Shown here piece by piece: positions 1-9,436 of a stretch of DNA of 64,000 nucleotides. Source of the DNA: Candidatus Zhuqueibacterota bacterium (GTDB lineage Bacteria; Zhuqueibacterota; Zhuqueibacteria; Oceanimicrobiales; Oceanimicrobiaceae); the NCBI GenBank assembly GCA_029262055.1, contig JAJDAD010000059.1:1-64000 (forward strand), given 5' to 3'. The notes under the pieces were generated by a model, which searched no databases, was not told where the DNA came from, and was given only the letters and a program-made list of their open reading frames with translations. Position 1 is the stretch's first letter. Every line of letters starts with the position of its first letter. Position numbers and translations under genes: made by a program.

Positions 1-128
1 AGCAATTTCGAGAGATGGACTTCAGCCTCTTCGAATGTTTTATACTTATAGATCACTTGCGCGCCCGTAGTTTGTCTCTGAGAACAATGTGGTTGTTGGA
101 TTTACAGATCCATGAATCACCAGACTAC

Positions 129-1457
129 CTATTTATAACTACCCAAACGAACGATTTTTTTTCTGCCGTGGTGTACGGATTTTGTGGCATTACGCGTATC
201 GACGATCAGTTTGGCATTTTTTACGATCTTGTCCACATCGTAATCGCTGTGATCCGTGGTAATGATAATGCAGTCTGCATCGCGAACTGTTGCGTCTTTC
301 AGCTCTTGTGATTCGAGAGTAGAACCGTTAACTTGCACCGATGGCACGTAGGGATCATTATAAGAAAGATTCTGTGCACCTCTTTGCAGCAGCAATTCCA
401 TTATTTTTAGCGCCGGCGAGTTGCGGACATCGTCCACATCCTTTTTGAACGAAATGCCTAGGAACAGCAGTTTTGCCGAATTCATGGGCGCGCCGTTCTC
501 ACTCAAAGAACGTATAATCAGGTCCATGACATAGAACGGCATGTTCTCATTTGTGCGTGCAGCCAGCTCGATGAAGTCGCTGTGAAAATCATATTCCTTG
601 GCTTTCCAGGACAAATAATACGGGTCTACCAAAATACAGTGCCCGCCGATTCCGGGTCCGGGAAAGAACGGCATAAAGCCAAAGGGCTTGGTGGCCGCTG
701 CTTGCACAACTTCCCAGACGTCGACGTTGCCCATCCGGTCGCAAAGCTGTGCCAACTCATTTACCAGCGCAATGTTTACACTCCGGAAAATGTTTTCCAA
801 GAGTTTCGCCATCTCGGCGGTGCGCGGCGAGGAAACCGGCACTACTTTTTCGATAATTTGTTCGCACACAAGCACTGCCAGCTGGGTGCATCTTTCAGTA
901 ACTCCACCAACGATCACGGGTGTATTGCCGGTCGTAAAATCCTCTCTGCCGGGATCGATCCGCTCAGGTGAGAACGCCAGATTGAAATCACTCTCGACCT
1001 TGAGCCCGGTCGCTTCCAGGATGGGTTGCACAACCCTCTCTGTTGTCTCCGGGAAGGTCGTACTCTTGAGAATGATCAACTGCCCTTTGCGCAGATGTTC
1101 CGCGATATTCTTGCTGGCCTCTTCGATGTAAGTTATGTCCGGCTCTTTGTTCGGAGTAAAGGGCGTCGGCACACAAATAAAAATGATGTCCAGCTCGCCG
1201 ACCCGGCCATAGCGGGTCGTGCCTTCCAAAACCCCGTTCTTGACCAGCTTTTCCAGGCGTCCGCTGTCGACGTCCTGGATATAATTTGCACCCCGGTTTA
1301 TGCTCTCAACCTTGGCCATGTCGATATCGATGCCAAGGGTGTAGATCCCTTTGTCTGCGAACTCCACCGCCAGCGGAAGTCCGACGTAACCGAGACCGAC
1401 GATGCCGATCTTGGCACTTTTGTCACGGATTTTTTGCTCCAGGCTCATCTGCGTCAT
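129..1457 (-). CDS. Nucleotide-sugar 6-dehydrogenase (UDP-GlcNAc/ManNAc dehydrogenase type)
   Basis: The 442-residue protein should oxidise a UDP-N-acetylhexosamine to its uronic acid in two NAD-dependent steps in the cytoplasm, giving a precursor for surface glycan. The NAD-binding loop GLGYVG is at residues 21-26. The catalytic cysteine lies in GGHC near residue 270, followed by DPYYLSWKAKE, which is typical of the WbpA/WecC branch rather than UDP-glucose dehydrogenase. The reading frame stays open to 1679, but that stretch overlaps the upstream gene. The ATG at 1457 has a purine-rich AGGGGG ahead of it and fits the family start. It lies 13 bases after the stop of the dehydratase gene, so the two form an operon. 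The exact sugar substrate cannot be told from sequence. Confidence 0.9.
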   Translation of the reverse strand: MTQMSLEQKIRDKSAKIGIVGLGYVGLPLAVEFADKGIYTLGIDIDMAKVESINRGANYIQDVDSGRLEKLVKNGVLEGTTRYGRVGELDIIFICVPTPFTPNKEPDITYIEEASKNIAEHLRKGQLIILKSTTFPETTERVVQPILEATGLKVESDFNLAFSPERIDPGREDFTTGNTPVIVGGVTERCTQLAVLVCEQIIEKVVPVSSPRTAEMAKLLENIFRSVNIALVNELAQLCDRMGNVDVWEVVQAAATKPFGFMPFFPGPGIGGHCILVDPYYLSWKAKEYDFHSDFIELAARTNENMPFYVMDLIIRSLSENGAPMNSAKLLFLGISFKKDVDDVRNSPALKIMELLLQRGAQNLSYNDPYVPSVQVNGSTLESQELKDATVRDADCIIITTDHSDYDVDKIVKNAKLIVDTRNATKSVHHGRKKIVRLGSYK

Positions 1458-1470
1458 TTCACAATCCCCC

Positions 1471-2478
1471 CTATAATGATGCACTGCTGTACTGATTCTT
1501 ATAATAATCGAGGTATTCGCCACTCTTGATTTTTTTCCACCAATCCGGATGGTCGATATACCACTGCAAGGTCTTGTCCATGGCCTGCTCAAACGAGTGC
1601 TTGGGCCCCCATCCCATTGCGTGCAGTTTACTGCAATCGAGTGAATAGCGTTGATCGTGACCGGGCCTGTCTTTAACAAACTCTTTCAGAGTAGCGGGCT
1701 TTTCCAGTTTCGCGAGAATATAGTCCGTTATTTCCATGTTTGTTTTCTCATTGCCGCCACCGATATTGTAGACCTCACCGAGTTCCCCATTTCTTAGCAC
1801 AAAGTCGATGCCTTCACAGTGGTCTTCAACGTAAATCCAGTCCCGCACATTCTTGCCATCGCCGTAAATCGGCAGGGCTTTGTCTTCCAGGGCATTGGTC
1901 ACGAATAACGGGATCAACTTTTCAGGATAGTGATAGGGTCCAAAATTGTTGGAGCAGCGCGTGATCTGGACCGGTACGCCATAGGTGACAAAATAGGAAA
2001 AGGCGATCCGATCGGCGCCGGTTTTGGAAGCTGAGTAAGGGCTCGATGGCATAAGCGGGTGGTCTTCTGTAAACGAGCCCTGGTCAATGCTGCCGTAAAC
2101 TTCGTCCGTACTGATCTGGATAAACCGGTCGATATGGTTTTTTCTGGCTGCCTCCAGCAACGCGAACGCGCCAAAAATGTCTGTTTTAATAAAATCGTCC
2201 GGTGCTCCGATCGAACGATCGACATGACTCTCGGCCGCAAAGTTTACAACAATGTCGGCTTCCACAACCAGGTCGTTGACGAGAGCTTCATCACAGATGT
2301 CGCCCTTGACGAAACGGTACCGGTGATCGTTCTCGACGTCTTTGAGATTCTCCAGGTTGCCGGCGTAAGTGAGTTTGTCAAGATTTACGACCACTGCTTC
2401 CGGGTACTTCCGGAGCAGAAATCGAATGTAATTGCTGCCTATGAAACCGGCCCCTCCTGTGACCAGGTATTTACTCAT
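1471..2478 (-). CDS. rfbB: dTDP-glucose 4,6-dehydratase
   Basis: This enzyme converts dTDP-glucose to dTDP-4-keto-6-deoxyglucose, the branch point to rhamnose and other deoxysugars. It is an extended short-chain dehydrogenase of 335 residues, the normal family length. The NAD loop TGGAGFIG is at residues 7-14, the TDE catalytic motif at 124-126, and the Tyr-x3-Lys pair at Tyr148 and Lys152. No rfbA, rfbC or rfbD is next to it, so the product may serve a sugar other than rhamnose or use genes elsewhere. It is transcribed away from the main exopolysaccharide locus, together with the dehydrogenase downstream. Confidence 0.93.
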   Translation of the reverse strand: MSKYLVTGGAGFIGSNYIRFLLRKYPEAVVVNLDKLTYAGNLENLKDVENDHRYRFVKGDICDEALVNDLVVEADIVVNFAAESHVDRSIGAPDDFIKTDIFGAFALLEAARKNHIDRFIQISTDEVYGSIDQGSFTEDHPLMPSSPYSASKTGADRIAFSYFVTYGVPVQITRCSNNFGPYHYPEKLIPLFVTNALEDKALPIYGDGKNVRDWIYVEDHCEGIDFVLRNGELGEVYNIGGGNEKTNMEITDYILAKLEKPATLKEFVKDRPGHDQRYSLDCSKLHAMGWGPKHSFEQAMDKTLQWYIDHPDWWKKIKSGEYLDYYKNQYSSASL

Positions 2479-2664
2479 CCCTGTGCTCCTTCATTAGACT
2501 CGCTCATTGCTTTCAGGTGATTTCTCTTTGAGACAGATGCTGCAAACGAACATTAATTGTAATTAATCTGCGATATAAAAACAAACTAAATTTTGGCAAC
2601 CACAGTCGCTCTGATAACGAAAAAGGAGAAGCCGGACATGAAATATGTTGAAAGAAGCAGGATC

Positions 2665-2691
2665 AAAAAAGCCCGACGATTATCGCCGGGC
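2665..2691 (-). terminator. Intrinsic terminator after tRNA-Asn
   Basis: A near-perfect inverted repeat at 2671-2691 (GCCCG-a-CGAT, then ATCG-c-CGGGC) is followed on the minus strand by six T residues (AAAAAA at 2665-2670 on plus). It sits four bases past the 3' end of the tRNA and would end that transcript. Confidence 0.8.
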
Positions 2692-2695
2692 CAAG

Positions 2696-2768
2696 CTCCT
2701 CGGGTAGGACTCGAACCTACAACCTAGTGGTTAACAGCCACCCGCTCTGCCGATTGAGCTACCGAGGA
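2696..2768 (-). tRNA. tRNA-Asn (anticodon GTT)
   Basis: The minus strand folds into a full cloverleaf of 73 nt. The acceptor stem is TCCTCGG/CCGAGGA, the D stem is GCTC/GAGC, the anticodon loop CTGTTAA carries GTT, and the T arm is GTAGG-TTCGAGT-CCTAC. The discriminator base is G, and CCA is not encoded. tRNA genes are common integration sites, and an 86-bp dispersed repeat lies about 90 bp away. Confidence 0.96.
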
Positions 2769-3652
2769 ATTCAAATAGTCAACCCTGATATGCTACGTAG
2801 GCCAACGGGCGAAAATGTAGAAAATGTTTTGCTAAGAGTCAAGATCATTCTATCTTGAATTATTCATGAATCTACGTATTGGGTGCAAGATCAATCAACC
2901 ACGGTCATTCAAGAAGAATGCATTTTGAACAGGTCCGGTAGGGCCCCGCATCTACGGATTGTACCAAAAAAGATCCCTTCCAGGATGACCAGAAAGGCAG
3001 GCTATGGATAGTGCCGACGAGTTATTTCAACGGACACGCTTTTTGCCGTATTGATGTGAGGAAATGGGAGAGGTCCAGGTCATTTCTGATTTGCCTGTTT
3101 CATTCTGACACACCGCGGTGTGTCGCTGCAGGACAATAGTCAGTAAAGATGTCTGGCGCCAGATACTGTTTCAGAATAGCAACTAATGCAAAAACAATCG
3201 GATAGATTGATCTGTTATTTCTGCATGCTGTACGGCACGCGAATTGCCTGCTGCGGCATGGTCGCTGGCGGGGAGCAAAGTTGAGACATGAAAAAAGATA
3301 GAAAAATCCGAATAATTTCCGCATTGTCGGCGACTGCAAGTAGGTACTTTTTTATATACTATCTTCAGGTCTGGCTACTAGCTTATTCGGTTGCGGCAAT
3401 GAGAGTGAAAGAAGGCGTCTAGCTTCTCCAAGCGTAGCTCCTGATTGAGGTGCGGTGTCATCATACTTATGATTGTGGTTGCTTATCTCTTCCGGTTATT
3501 ATCCTCCGACATTGCTGAACTGCATCTCGCATCTGGCTCAAGAAGCAAGTGATCTTACGGATACCTTGATAGACTCAGTCTGAATCATCACATCAGGGGA
3601 ATGGGGTTTGATAATTTGATTAGGGATAATCTTTGACAAACGGTGGGTAGCG
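2769..3652. other. Intergenic region between tRNA-Asn and the polysaccharide locus
   Basis: This stretch of nearly 900 bases separates the minus-strand genes from the plus-strand locus. It contains the dispersed repeat at 2856-2941. A 79-codon frame at 3100-3339 (minus) has an unnatural composition and no recognisable domain. The promoter of the sugar transferase should be here, but I found no convincing sigma-70 or sigma-54 (GG-N10-GC) element by eye. Confidence 0.5.
2856..2941 (+). repeat. Dispersed 86-bp repeat, copy 1
   Basis: This segment matches 60597-60681 closely over its whole length and in the same orientation. Both copies share an ATTCATGAAT palindromic core near the left end, TATTGGGTGCAA in the middle, and TTTTGAAC, GGTCC and GTAG at the right. 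Neither copy encodes protein. It could be a short non-autonomous mobile element or a regulatory repeat. Confidence 0.8.
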
Positions 3653-4624
3653 ATGCAGTATGACGGACGAGCAACGAGGAACATGTCGGGCGACAATTAC
3701 GCGCCTGGCTGGTTGGATGATGACGGTACTATTAGAATCAGGCACTTTGCTGTTAATGGTACCGGACCGCAACAGCCACGGAAACGGATGCCCGGGCTGA
3801 CCTCCCTTTGGTTCCGAACCTTGATTTCAACAATGTTCCTGGGAATGATGGTTTCCACCATTCTATTCCTGCCCAGGAAGGTCTTTGAGAGCAGGAATTT
3901 CAGGTTCAGAGTCCTGCGATTTTCAAAGAAACTTCTCAAGCGCGCTATCGATATTGTGGGCTCCCTGCTTGGCCTGTGCTTATCGAGTATCGCTCTACTG
4001 TTCCTCCCCATTCTCATCAGACTTGACTCCGAAGGTTCTGCAATATTCAGGCAAGTGCGTGTTGGCCGGAATCGGCGCGAGGGCGATCGCAGAGTTCTCT
4101 CAGTAGCTGTCCCGGTTGAAAGAAGAAAGGGGCCACGACGGCAGGAGGATTTATTGGGCCAGCCTTTCGAGGTCTATAAGTTTAGAAGCATGAAGCAGAA
4201 TGCTGAGCGCAAGACCGGCCCGATCTGGGCAAGCTCTGACGACCCACGCATAACTAACGTGGGCAAATTTATGCGGCCCCATCACCTTGACGAAATTCCA
4301 CAATTCATCAATGTGCTCAAGGGGGAGATGAGCCTCGTCGGCCCGAGGCCGGAGCGACCGGAGTTTGTACAGAGGCTCAAGGTCAAAGTCCCCGAGTATG
4401 CCTACAGGTTCAGGCGCAGACCCGGACTTACCGGTTTGGCTCAAATCAATTGCGGCTACGATACCTCAGTCGCAGATGTTGCCAGGAAACTGAAGTTTGA
4501 CCTGGAATATATCCGCAAAGTAGATCTCACCCGGGATGTGATAATCCTTTGGGATACGCTGAAGCATGTCGCTATCGGCGAAAAGGAATATGTTGAAGGC
4601 CCCCCCAATTCAGTCCGGACTTAA
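3653..4624 (+). CDS. Initiating polyprenyl-phosphate sugar-phosphate transferase
   Basis: This membrane enzyme should load the first sugar phosphate onto undecaprenyl phosphate, starting the repeat unit of the glycan. The 323-residue protein has hydrophobic segments at about 55-73 and 98-122. The cytoplasmic catalytic domain follows, with FRQVRVG, YKFRSM, HLDEIPQ and the conserved MSLVGPRPERP near residues 228-240. A charged Arg-rich insert (about 138-165) precedes YKFRSM. It lacks the N-terminal CoA-binding-like region of the longer EpsB-type enzymes (about 460 residues), so it is a short form. It is the first plus-strand gene of the locus. Confidence 0.9.
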   Translation: MQYDGRATRNMSGDNYAPGWLDDDGTIRIRHFAVNGTGPQQPRKRMPGLTSLWFRTLISTMFLGMMVSTILFLPRKVFESRNFRFRVLRFSKKLLKRAIDIVGSLLGLCLSSIALLFLPILIRLDSEGSAIFRQVRVGRNRREGDRRVLSVAVPVERRKGPRRQEDLLGQPFEVYKFRSMKQNAERKTGPIWASSDDPRITNVGKFMRPHHLDEIPQFINVLKGEMSLVGPRPERPEFVQRLKVKVPEYAYRFRRRPGLTGLAQINCGYDTSVADVARKLKFDLEYIRKVDLTRDVIILWDTLKHVAIGEKEYVEGPPNSVRT

Positions 4625-4652
4625 CGCCTGGTATTCTGGTGGTGCTGCCGCG

Positions 4653-4680
4653 TTGACACAAGGTCCGGATTAGATACTTA
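4653..4680 (+). promoter_or_regulatory. Possible sigma-70 promoter before the PEGA-domain gene
   Basis: A perfect TTGACA at 4653-4658 is followed 16 bases later by TACTTA (4675-4680), in the 113-bp gap ahead of the gene at 4738. The -10 match is weak and the call rests on this alone. Confidence 0.25.
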
Positions 4681-4737
4681 GAATCGGATTGGGCTACGTC
4701 TAAATAAAGCGAACTACAAACTGGATGGGTCAGGTAC

Positions 4738-5514
4738 ATGAGGTGGTTTGGAGTAGCGTGCTGCGGTTTTACATTCATTTTCTTTTGTCTTCTTAGTCCG
4801 CAGAGTCTCAAGGCACAGCGGAACGGCGCAACCAATAGTGTCGAATCCCTACCGCATGGGCTTGTAGTCAATTCAGCGCCCCAAGGGGCTTATGTTGAAT
4901 TGACTGGAGCGTATACCTTCATTGGCCGCACGCCTTTTACCGTTCCGCATGAACTTCACGGGAAATACAGAGTCAAGGCAACAAAGGACGGGTATGAATC
5001 CGTCAGCTCTTCCGTGAATATCGCGCGTTCCGGCGCAAGCAAGATCTCGATCAGGCTCTCCAGGAAAAATCGTGGCAAGTCCGCGATTAGATCTCTCATT
5101 TTGCCCGGGTGGGGGCAGTTCTATGGTCAAAACAAGTTCAAGGGCTGGTTTATGACCCTGAGCCAGGCCACTCTGAGCGGTGCGGCAGTCTACTCAGCCA
5201 TCAAATTCGATGATAAAAGAGATGAGTATGAGAGAGCGTTGATGGATTTCAACCGCGTGCGCTTTGATCTCGATCAGGCACAAGCCAGCCTTGAAGATAT
5301 CCAAAGAAAACTAGGCGACGCCCGGGATGCGAGAGACTTGAGAAACGCCTTTATCTATGTGTCGGCCGGCTTCTGGGTCTATAATTTTCTCGACTCAATT
5401 ATCTTTTTTTCAAAAAACAAAACCCGCGTGAACAAATTGATTCGGCAAACACCGTTGTTTTCCGGTGGGCTTGACGAAGATGGATTTATGATTTCAATGA
5501 ACATAGGGCTATAG
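4738..5514 (+). CDS. Secreted/membrane PEGA-domain protein with DUF5683-like region
   Basis: The 258-residue product has a signal peptide of about 26 residues ending in LKAQ. A PEGA-like beta domain follows (about 42-107, with GAYVELTG, TPFTV, YRVKATKDGYES). The rest resembles DUF5683 proteins: the LPGWGQFYGQNKFKGW motif near 122-137, a hydrophobic segment, a helical charged stretch (155-200) and a second hydrophobic segment near 205-222. PEGA domains are usually surface or periplasmic carbohydrate or peptidoglycan-associated modules. It is three bases from the next gene, so it belongs to an envelope operon with the lipoproteins that follow. Its exact role is unknown. Confidence 0.75.
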   Translation: MRWFGVACCGFTFIFFCLLSPQSLKAQRNGATNSVESLPHGLVVNSAPQGAYVELTGAYTFIGRTPFTVPHELHGKYRVKATKDGYESVSSSVNIARSGASKISIRLSRKNRGKSAIRSLILPGWGQFYGQNKFKGWFMTLSQATLSGAAVYSAIKFDDKRDEYERALMDFNRVRFDLDQAQASLEDIQRKLGDARDARDLRNAFIYVSAGFWVYNFLDSIIFFSKNKTRVNKLIRQTPLFSGGLDEDGFMISMNIGL

Positions 5515-5517
5515 GAA

Positions 5518-7068
5518 ATGTTGCTGAAGTATTCGCGCCTGTTTCTACTTGTATTGATGCTGATGCTCCAGTTGCCGGCCTGCGACGACGATATCAATCC
5601 GATCCAGTTCGATCCCGACGCATTTCCGGCTGCACCCCTGCAGGTAACACTCGCCATCGGTGATGGCATAGTGGTTTTGAGCTGGTCACACGCTAAACCG
5701 CAAGAGGTTGACCTCTACAGAGTATACCGCCGGTCGGCTATTGACACGGCTTTTTCACTGATAGACTCAACCACCGCCGTGAGCTACACGGATAGCAAAG
5801 TGAACAACGAAGTCACCTATGTCTATGGTGTCGCAGCTGTAAAGAACAAGCTCGAAGGGAAAAAAGCGGTATCGGTCCCGGCAGTTCCGACGGTTTTCGG
5901 GCTCAGCATCAATGCCGGTGACGAGTTTACCAACTCGCGCTCTGTTGTCCTGACTTTAATTGCTCCGGTCGGAACAACGTTCATGCGAATCAGCAACGAC
6001 TCCCTGTTCCAGGCTTCCGTCTGGGAGCCTTATGCGGCAGCCAGGAGATGGACACTGAGCGATAACGACGGCGGCAAAACAGTCTTCGCACTGTACCGGG
6101 ATTCCGCCGGCAACGAAACCGTCGCAGCATCGCGAGACAGCATCACGCTGGACACGAAGGCGAGCATTCAGGAGGTTTCCGAGAACACGAATGGCCAGAT
6201 CCGGACGGTCGGCGAAACTATCCAATTCAGCCTTTCGGCGGGCGAGCCAAAGGGATCCGCTACGGTCGACCTCGGCACAGCACGTCGCAATATCAGGCTT
6301 TTTGATGACGGCAGCAATGGTGACGACCTGGCGGATGACGGTGTTTACAAACGCAGTTTTCAAATTCCGGTCGGCCTTGAGGTCGTTGGTGCACGAGTGA
6401 CGGGAAGGTTCTCGGACCGTCTCGGCAATGTAGCTGAGGCGCTTGATGCAGACGGGCTTGTCACCATCCAAACAGCGCCGGTGGCGGTGACATTGCTTGA
6501 CCCGGCAGCGGCCAGCGCGAGCACGCCATCCCTGCAGCTTTCCTGGACCCCGAGCAACGACACAGATTTTTCCAGTTACAGGCTGTACCGCGCTATTTCA
6601 GCCGGTGTTTCACAAAGCTCGACTTTCGTCACCTCGATTTCCGCGCGTGGAACCACGAGCTTTCAGGACAGCGGGCTGGATGAGAATACGCTTTACTTTT
6701 ACATACTTTTTGTATTCGACACAGGTGGCCTGAGCGCCCAAAGCAACGAAGTAAGTGGCCGGACGCTGGTGGATGAACCCCCGAGCGCCGTCACTCTGGC
6801 GCAGCCGGATAAAATAGACAGCACGACGTTTGAGCTGGCGTGGACGCAAAACACAGACAACGATTTTGAGTCGTACCGGGTTTACCGGTCAACCGTGTCA
6901 CTGGTCGATGTTGCAGGCGCGCCGGTGGGAATCATCAATGATGCCGGCACAACGAGATTTGAAGATTCTGAACTGCAACGCGGCGTGCGGTATTTCTATG
7001 TTGTACTGGTTTTTGACCGGGCCGGAAAATCTGCGGCCAGCAATGAAGTGGGGGGCCAACTCCCGTAA
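5518..7068 (+). CDS. Lipoprotein with fibronectin type III repeats
   Basis: The 516-residue protein begins with a hydrophobic signal and an LPAC lipobox, giving Cys22 as the lipidated residue. At least three fibronectin type III modules can be seen (about 37-112, 322-415 and 420-514). They recur with V-LSW/LAWTQN, D(F/L)-SYR(L/V)YR and YFYVV patterns. The middle (about 120-315) has a different beta-rich composition with GDDLADDGVY, similar to regions between Fn3 domains in FCB cell-surface proteins. It is probably an outer-membrane-anchored surface protein. The next start is 24 bases after its stop. Confidence 0.82.
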   Translation: MLLKYSRLFLLVLMLMLQLPACDDDINPIQFDPDAFPAAPLQVTLAIGDGIVVLSWSHAKPQEVDLYRVYRRSAIDTAFSLIDSTTAVSYTDSKVNNEVTYVYGVAAVKNKLEGKKAVSVPAVPTVFGLSINAGDEFTNSRSVVLTLIAPVGTTFMRISNDSLFQASVWEPYAAARRWTLSDNDGGKTVFALYRDSAGNETVAASRDSITLDTKASIQEVSENTNGQIRTVGETIQFSLSAGEPKGSATVDLGTARRNIRLFDDGSNGDDLADDGVYKRSFQIPVGLEVVGARVTGRFSDRLGNVAEALDADGLVTIQTAPVAVTLLDPAAASASTPSLQLSWTPSNDTDFSSYRLYRAISAGVSQSSTFVTSISARGTTSFQDSGLDENTLYFYILFVFDTGGLSAQSNEVSGRTLVDEPPSAVTLAQPDKIDSTTFELAWTQNTDNDFESYRVYRSTVSLVDVAGAPVGIINDAGTTRFEDSELQRGVRYFYVVLVFDRAGKSAASNEVGGQLP

Positions 7069-7092
7069 CACAGTTACTTCAGGAGACGAGCG

Positions 7093-7935
7093 GTGGAGAT
7101 GCTAACCAACCAGTTGTCAAAGTACTATTCCGCATGGCGAAATTGCTTTTTATCGTTGCGGCAGGGAAAGATATTTCTTCTTTTCATGGCCTATGCCAGC
7201 ATCCAGATTGCCTCGGTATTTGTTCTGATGCATTTTGCATTTCCGCCCTTTTCGGGGGTTCTAGTCCCCATTATGGAGAAGTACTTTGGCGAGCTTGCCC
7301 TGCATTACCCCAATAATTTTCTGGTCCTGCCGGTCATGTTTTTCTGGTTTAACGTCATCCTGAGCGGTCTGCTGGGGATATTCTTGGTGGGGACAGCCAC
7401 CGTCTTATTTAAGAACAGTTTCGATAAGAACACGCTGACCGTTGGGCAGTCGGTACGTTCAACGTTACCACGCTACGGCTACCTCTTTCTGATCTGGGTT
7501 GTCGAGACCCTCCTGCTGGTGCTGGTGTTTATCTATGTTCCCAAGTTATTAAACCAGTTCACGTTTTTTGCGCAGCGGGGGAATCTGACAAAACAGTTGG
7601 TGACTTCGTTTGCGGCAATTCTGGCGGGTTCGTTTTTTTTGTATACCACGGCACTGGTGATGCTGCAGAAACAGGGTCCAATCCGCGCAATTGCCCAAAG
7701 CCTGTCACTTTGCTTCCGGTATCCGGTCATAACAATCCTCTTAATTGCGCTGCCCAACCTGGTAAAGATGCCGATGGATTTGCTGGCCGGAAGACCGCAA
7801 TTTCTGATCTCCAAGTTTACACCGGAGATGGTGGGCGTGGCTATCATCTTGAGCATTTTTGTTTCCATGTTTGCTAACTATCTGCTTGTCGGGACAGTGA
7901 CAGGCTATTTCATGTCGGTCAATCAACGCACCTGA
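7093..7935 (+). CDS. Polytopic membrane protein of unknown function
   Basis: The 280-residue protein has about six strongly hydrophobic segments, at roughly 27-50, 75-105, 135-157, 175-195, 213-230 and 250-272. I do not recognise a family, although the layout resembles uncharacterised integral membrane proteins that sit beside export or secretion genes. The start is a GTG at 7093 with AGGAGA six bases upstream; the ATG at 7099 is further from it. It lies within the envelope block between the Fn3 lipoprotein and the TPR lipoprotein. Confidence 0.72.
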   Translation: MEMLTNQLSKYYSAWRNCFLSLRQGKIFLLFMAYASIQIASVFVLMHFAFPPFSGVLVPIMEKYFGELALHYPNNFLVLPVMFFWFNVILSGLLGIFLVGTATVLFKNSFDKNTLTVGQSVRSTLPRYGYLFLIWVVETLLLVLVFIYVPKLLNQFTFFAQRGNLTKQLVTSFAAILAGSFFLYTTALVMLQKQGPIRAIAQSLSLCFRYPVITILLIALPNLVKMPMDLLAGRPQFLISKFTPEMVGVAIILSIFVSMFANYLLVGTVTGYFMSVNQRT

Positions 7936-7954
7936 AACCCGGTTCTACCATCAA

Positions 7955-9436
7955 ATGAGAGCATTTCACAAAGCTTTAGTTGTACACACCGGGGTCATTC
8001 TACTGTTCGCAGCCTGTTCCGGGGACCCGCAGATCCAGAGGCGGTTTGTGGCCGAGCGCATGTTTTTTAGAGCGGGAAAGCTGTACCAGCAGGTCATGGT
8101 TAATCCCCGTATTGCGACCCACTCAGATTATAGTGCGGCCGTAGGAGCATATGAACATGTCTTGTCGGATTACCCAGGGAATACCAATGATGACCATATC
8201 GAAAAAATAAAGAAACAAAGTTTGGTCACGATCGCGGAACTGTGGCTATTGCAGGGTGAGATTCAGGCGGCGATAAGAACATACGATCGTTTCCTCGGTC
8301 TTTATCCCGATGATCCGGGCCTTGGGGCATTTGTGCATTTTGCCAATGCCCGCAGCAACGAACGCATCTTTAACCTCGACAAGGCCATTGCTGAATACGA
8401 AATACTGATCGATGACTTCGGTGAAGTCGAGGACCCGCTGCAGCCCAATCATAACATTCTGACGCTGCCCCTGAAGGTCGCCCGGTTGAAGCGTTCCAGC
8501 GGAGTTCCCTCCGGTCAACCACTATATAATGAAGCGTTGCAGTACTATGATTCGGTTATCGAGCAATGGCCGGGATCTCCTGCCGCGTTCAACGCAGCCT
8601 ATTACAAGGCATCCATTTTTGCCGACCAGCGGCGCTGGCGCAAAGTCATAACCACGCTGACAACACTGGCAAAAGAGTATCCCGATCGCGAAGAAGCGCC
8701 AAACATACTACTGTCTTTAGGCAACATGTATCTCGACGGTCTTGGTCAAACTCGTGAAGCCACGCGTGTGTTCGACGGGTTGCTCAGGAAATTCCCGGAA
8801 GACGAAATCTCGGGCTATGCGCATTTCGGCAATGCAAGGTCCCTGATCAAGAGCGGCCGTGCGGAGAAAGGCCGGGCCGGGCTTAATGAGGTCATCAGCA
8901 GCCATCCCGACAACCCAAACCTGTGCGCATCTGCCCAATTGGCGGTGGCTTCCTCATACGAAGAGGAGGGCAACTGGGAGCGCGCACTGGTAGAGTATCG
9001 CTGGGTGCAGGAGAGCTATCCGCTCACGTTTCAAGGGTTTTACGTGCCGACCTATATTGCCGAGTACTACCGCAAAAAAGGCGAGGCGTCGCTGGCACGA
9101 ACTTCATTTCAGGAGGCGATCGATCACTATACGCATCTGATCAGGAAGTACCCCAAAACCATGTTGGCCGGCACAGCACAGGAGTACATAATATACTGTC
9201 TGTCCGTTCAGGAAAAGTGGGAGCAGGCAGCAGAAGCGGCAATCTCGCTCAGAAATGTCCACCCGGGGTCACGAACCAATATCAGCTCATATCTCTTCCT
9301 CGGGCAAATCTACGAAAGCTCAAACAACGTCGAAAGAGCGATCGAGATTTATGAAAAATTTGCGGATGAATTCCCAAACCATCCCATTATCGGACAAATC
9401 CTGACCAAGGTCGACCTACTGCGCAGGAAAGTATGA
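7955..9436 (+). CDS. TPR-repeat lipoprotein
   Basis: The 493-residue protein has a signal ending in LFAAC, making Cys21 the likely lipid attachment site. The rest is a run of helical TPR-like repeats with the pattern A-x3-Y-(E/D)-x-(L/V)-x4-P. Good examples lie near 55-72, 105-122, 140-155, 255-290, 320-400 and 455-475. Such proteins commonly scaffold outer-membrane complexes, including polysaccharide secretion and attachment systems. Its TGA overlaps the ATG of prsK by four bases, which couples it to the regulatory pair. Confidence 0.82.
   Translation: MRAFHKALVVHTGVILLFAACSGDPQIQRRFVAERMFFRAGKLYQQVMVNPRIATHSDYSAAVGAYEHVLSDYPGNTNDDHIEKIKKQSLVTIAELWLLQGEIQAAIRTYDRFLGLYPDDPGLGAFVHFANARSNERIFNLDKAIAEYEILIDDFGEVEDPLQPNHNILTLPLKVARLKRSSGVPSGQPLYNEALQYYDSVIEQWPGSPAAFNAAYYKASIFADQRRWRKVITTLTTLAKEYPDREEAPNILLSLGNMYLDGLGQTREATRVFDGLLRKFPEDEISGYAHFGNARSLIKSGRAEKGRAGLNEVISSHPDNPNLCASAQLAVASSYEEEGNWERALVEYRWVQESYPLTFQGFYVPTYIAEYYRKKGEASLARTSFQEAIDHYTHLIRKYPKTMLAGTAQEYIIYCLSVQEKWEQAAEAAISLRNVHPGSRTNISSYLFLGQIYESSNNVERAIEIYEKFADEFPNHPIIGQILTKVDLLRRKV

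Noticed and set aside
15-311. Open frame of 98 codons on the plus strand
   Set aside because: It overlaps the end of the dehydrogenase on the other strand and has no recognisable protein features.
3100-3339. 79-codon frame on the minus strand in the large intergenic region
   Set aside because: Rich in Cys and Arg with no domain, no good ribosome-binding site, and isolated.
3341-3652. Sigma-54 (PrsR-dependent) promoter ahead of the sugar transferase gene
   Set aside because: No GG-N10-GC element with correct context was found by eye in this stretch.
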